Source: Haloactinomyces albus | Lineage (GTDB): Bacteria; Actinomycetota; Actinomycetes; Mycobacteriales; Pseudonocardiaceae | NCBI RefSeq assembly: GCF_031458135.1 | Contig: NZ_JAVDXW010000001.1 | Coordinates: forward strand, 4,154,001 to 4,218,000 | Reading direction: 5' to 3' | Length of the DNA: 64,000 nucleotides | Shown: one piece after another, positions 61,810 through 64,000 of the stretch | Numbering within the stretch: position 1 is the stretch's first letter | How the letters are laid out: each line of letters begins with the position of its first letter | The notes under the pieces: model-generated | What the model was told of the DNA's origin: nothing | What the model saw: the letters and a program-made list of their open reading frames with translations, nothing else | The model's database searches: none | Position numbers and translations under genes: made by a program

Positions 61810-62802
61810 TCAGACCTCCACCGGTCGGCGGGTGATCGCCTCGTGCACACGCGCGCGGTGCAGCGCCGGGGTGCCCCACGCCGTCACGAGAGCGCGGACC
61901 TTGGTGATCCAGAGGCCCAGGTCGTACTCCTCGGTGTATCCGATGGCTCCGTGCACCTGGAGCGCGGTGCGAGCCGCGGTGTAGGCGGCGTCACCGGCAG
62001 CGACCTTGGCCGCGGATACGTCGCGGCGCGCATCCGAGGAGCCTTCGCGCAGGGCGAGAGCGGCGACGTGGACCAAGGGGCGGGCGAAGTCGAGTGCCAC
62101 GCGGATGTCGGCCAGGGCATGCTTGAGCGCCTGGTACTCGCCGATCGCTCGTCCGAACTGCTTGCGGGACCTGGCGTGGTCCACCGCTGCGCGCAGCAGG
62201 TGCTCACCCGCGCCCAGCAGCTGTGCCGAGCAGGCGAGCACTGCGGTATCGACCGCCCGCACGGTCGTCGCTTCGGCAAGGTCGACGACCTCGGCCCCGG
62301 CCTCGACGGGGCACAGCCTGCGCGCCGGATCCACCGAGCGGTGAACCGCACCGGCAACACCGCCGTACAAGGTGGTGCCGTGCAGCACGAAGCGGTGCGT
62401 GGCGACGTCGGCGTCGAGCGCGTGGCTGCCCATGTCGGTGACCAGGGCGGTGGCGAGGTTCCCGCCCGAGGCGATGCCTGCGAGGAACTCGTCCTGGTCG
62501 GTGCCGCGCAGCAGTGCAGGCAGCAGCGCCGCCGATTCCACCCAGGGCCCGGGGACGGCGTGCCTGCCGAGCGCCTCGAAGGCCACGGTGAGGTCGACTG
62601 CGTCGGCGTCCAGGCCGCCCTGCTCCTCGGGTGCCAGCAGCCCGCTGACGCCGAGCTCGGTGAGCCGCTGCCACAGCTTCAGGCCGGCGTCGTGGTCACC
62701 GTGGGCCCAGCTCCGCACCACCTGTGGTGTGTTCGAGGCGGCGAGCAGATCGTCGAGGACTTCCGCGAAGCCCCGCTGCTCCTCGGTGAGGGCGAATCTC
62801 AT
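61810..62802 (-). CDS. Acyl-CoA dehydrogenase-family protein, short
   Basis: A 330-residue member, shorter than the usual 380. It retains MRFALTEEQRGFAEVLDDLL, GLLAPEEQGGLDADAVDLTV, the C-terminal SRKQFGRAIGEYQALKHALA and LQVHGAIGYTEEYDLGLWI, but much of the middle beta domain that binds FAD and substrate is reduced. Such chains are typical non-catalytic or half-site partners in alpha2beta2 dehydrogenases. The ATG overlaps the upstream stop by four bases and follows GGAGGCGCGCCG. Expected partner: either neighbour. Confidence 0.9.
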   Translation of the reverse strand: MRFALTEEQRGFAEVLDDLLAASNTPQVVRSWAHGDHDAGLKLWQRLTELGVSGLLAPEEQGGLDADAVDLTVAFEALGRHAVPGPWVESAALLPALLRGTDQDEFLAGIASGGNLATALVTDMGSHALDADVATHRFVLHGTTLYGGVAGAVHRSVDPARRLCPVEAGAEVVDLAEATTVRAVDTAVLACSAQLLGAGEHLLRAAVDHARSRKQFGRAIGEYQALKHALADIRVALDFARPLVHVAALALREGSSDARRDVSAAKVAAGDAAYTAARTALQVHGAIGYTEEYDLGLWITKVRALVTAWGTPALHRARVHEAITRRPVEV

Positions 62803-63986
62803 CGGCGCGCCTCCTTCGGCAGGCCGAGAACGCGCTCGGCGACGATGTTGCGCTGGATCTCGTTGGTGCCTGCATAGATGGGGCCTGCGAGCGAGAACAG
62901 GTATCCGTCGGCCCACCGTCCGCCGTCGGGAGCATTGTCGCCGCGGAGTTCGGATTCCGGCCCGAGCAGGTCGAGCGCGGTCTCGTGGAGGGCGATGTCG
63001 AGCTCGGACCAGAAGATCTTGTTGACGCTGCCTGCGGCGCCCATCTCCTCTCCGGCGGCGAGCCGGGTGACCGTGCCCCAGGTGTAGGCGCGGTAGGCCT
63101 GCGCGGCGATCCACGTGTCGACGACCCGGTCCGCTGCCGCGCCCTCCGCCCTACCGCGGGCGTGCTTGCTTTCTGCCTGACGGGTCCACAGCTCGGCCAG
63201 CCGATCCGCCGCGGCACAGAACCGGCCGGGTGAGCGCAGCGAGAGACCACGTTCGTTGCCTGCGGTGCTCATCGCCACTCGCCACCCGTCGTCGGGGGCA
63301 CCGAGCACGTCGCTGTCCGGTACGAACACGTCGTCGAGGAAGATTTCCGCGAATCCGGGTTCGCCGCCCAGCTGTGCGATCGGCCGTACGGTGATACCGG
63401 GAGCGTCGAGGGGGAACAGGAAGTAGGTCAGGCCGCGATGCCGCTGTGCGGAGGGGTTGGAGCGGAACAGCCCGAAGCTCCAGTCCGCGAACACCGCCCG
63501 CGATGACCAGGTCTTCTGGCCGTTGAGTACCCACCCGCCGCGGGTGTCGTCACGGACGGCGGTCGATCGGATCGATGCCAGGTCGCTGCCTGCCTCCGCT
63601 TCCGACCATGCCTGGGCCCACACCTCTTCCCCGGTCGCCATCGAGGGCAGGAACCGGTCCTGCTGCTCCTTGGTGCCGTGCTCGAACAGGATCGGGGCGA
63701 GCAGGAAGAGCCCGTTCTGGCTCACCCTTCCGGGTGCGCCGCTGCGGTAGTACTCCTCCTCGAAGATCACCCACTGCAGCAAGGATGCCGCCCTGCCGTG
63801 GTACTCCCTCGGCCACGAGACGACCGACCAGCGATGCTCGGCCAGCAGCGCCTCCCACTCCTTGTGCGCGGCGAACCCCTCGGCGGTGTCCATCGACGGC
63901 AGCGGTGTGCTGGGGACGTTCTCCGCGAGCCAAGCGCGTGCTTGTGCCCGGAAGGCCAGGTCGATCTCGTCGAAGTCGAGGTTCAT
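62799..63986 (-). CDS. Acyl-CoA dehydrogenase
   Basis: A 395-residue, classical-length member. It has AWSEAEAGSDLASIRSTAVR (FAD/substrate loop), LNGQKTWSSRAVFADW, and the C-terminal GTNEIQRNIVAERVLGLP. It is probably the catalytic chain of the trio. GGGGAG precedes the ATG by six bases; a GTG one codon earlier is an alternative. The first gene of the three visible here, although the operon may start beyond the window. Confidence 0.92.
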   Translation of the reverse strand: MNLDFDEIDLAFRAQARAWLAENVPSTPLPSMDTAEGFAAHKEWEALLAEHRWSVVSWPREYHGRAASLLQWVIFEEEYYRSGAPGRVSQNGLFLLAPILFEHGTKEQQDRFLPSMATGEEVWAQAWSEAEAGSDLASIRSTAVRDDTRGGWVLNGQKTWSSRAVFADWSFGLFRSNPSAQRHRGLTYFLFPLDAPGITVRPIAQLGGEPGFAEIFLDDVFVPDSDVLGAPDDGWRVAMSTAGNERGLSLRSPGRFCAAADRLAELWTRQAESKHARGRAEGAAADRVVDTWIAAQAYRAYTWGTVTRLAAGEEMGAAGSVNKIFWSELDIALHETALDLLGPESELRGDNAPDGGRWADGYLFSLAGPIYAGTNEIQRNIVAERVLGLPKEARR

Positions 63987-64000
63987 CACTGTCTCCCCTC

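Overview
The window is high-GC DNA with strong Shine-Dalgarno sites, frequent GTG and TTG starts and many ATGA start/stop overlaps. A PF04672-type methyltransferase, a MalEFG/AglA/MsiK sugar system, an AccA-type biotin carboxylase and two small Cys-rich proteins all point to a filamentous actinomycete, possibly Pseudonocardiaceae-like. The genus is an inference. I saw no rRNA, tRNA, CRISPR array, intact insertion sequence or replication origin.

Layout. 1-6.5 kb: a nitrilase-family fragment with a GntR/FCD regulator, an amidohydrolase/NCS1-permease operon led by an unlisted 56-residue membrane protein, and a divergent CDF metal exporter/ArsR pair. 6.5-16 kb: TetR with a SnoaL-like protein and twin operators, a decayed stretch, then a sulfatase/acyl-CoA dehydrogenase/acyl-CoA ligase operon facing a TetR gene and an MFS transporter. 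16.2-31.9 kb: an aromatic catabolic island. 32.2-46.5 kb: a benzoylformate decarboxylase/AAHS transporter/LysR unit and several intact genes (NhaA-DsbA fusion, XRE-cupin, DsbA-like, methyltransferase) set among many broken genes. 46.6-55.4 kb: maltodextrin use (secreted amylase, MalEFG, LacI regulator, alpha-glucosidase, MsiK-like ATPase). 55.8-64 kb: a lipoate ligase-like protein, a double TetR protein, a Cys-rich small protein, a biotin carboxylase and three adjacent acyl-CoA dehydrogenases.

The most interesting system lies at 18.1-26.3 kb. A LigM/DesA-like tetrahydrofolate-dependent aryl O-demethylase sits with MetF-, PurU- and FolD-like enzymes, which together could turn 5-methyl-THF back into THF plus formate. 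Alongside are LigA/LigB extradiol dioxygenase subunits, an alpha/beta hydrolase, a muconolactone-isomerase-like protein, a GalB-like 4-oxalomesaconate hydratase and a LigK-like aldolase. No LigC or LigI is present, so I infer that the substrate is a methoxylated gallate, such as syringate or 3-O-methylgallate, rather than plain protocatechuate. An aldehyde dehydrogenase and an MHS transporter flank the cluster.

The second theme is gene decay by deletion. A divergent xylanase/ROK pair has lost both 5' ends. A hydroxyquinol dioxygenase has lost its catalytic core and carries a 17-bp tandem duplication. A maleylacetate reductase, a radical SAM gene, an MFS transporter, an ABC ATPase, a histidine kinase and two metallo-beta-lactamase-fold genes survive only as pieces.
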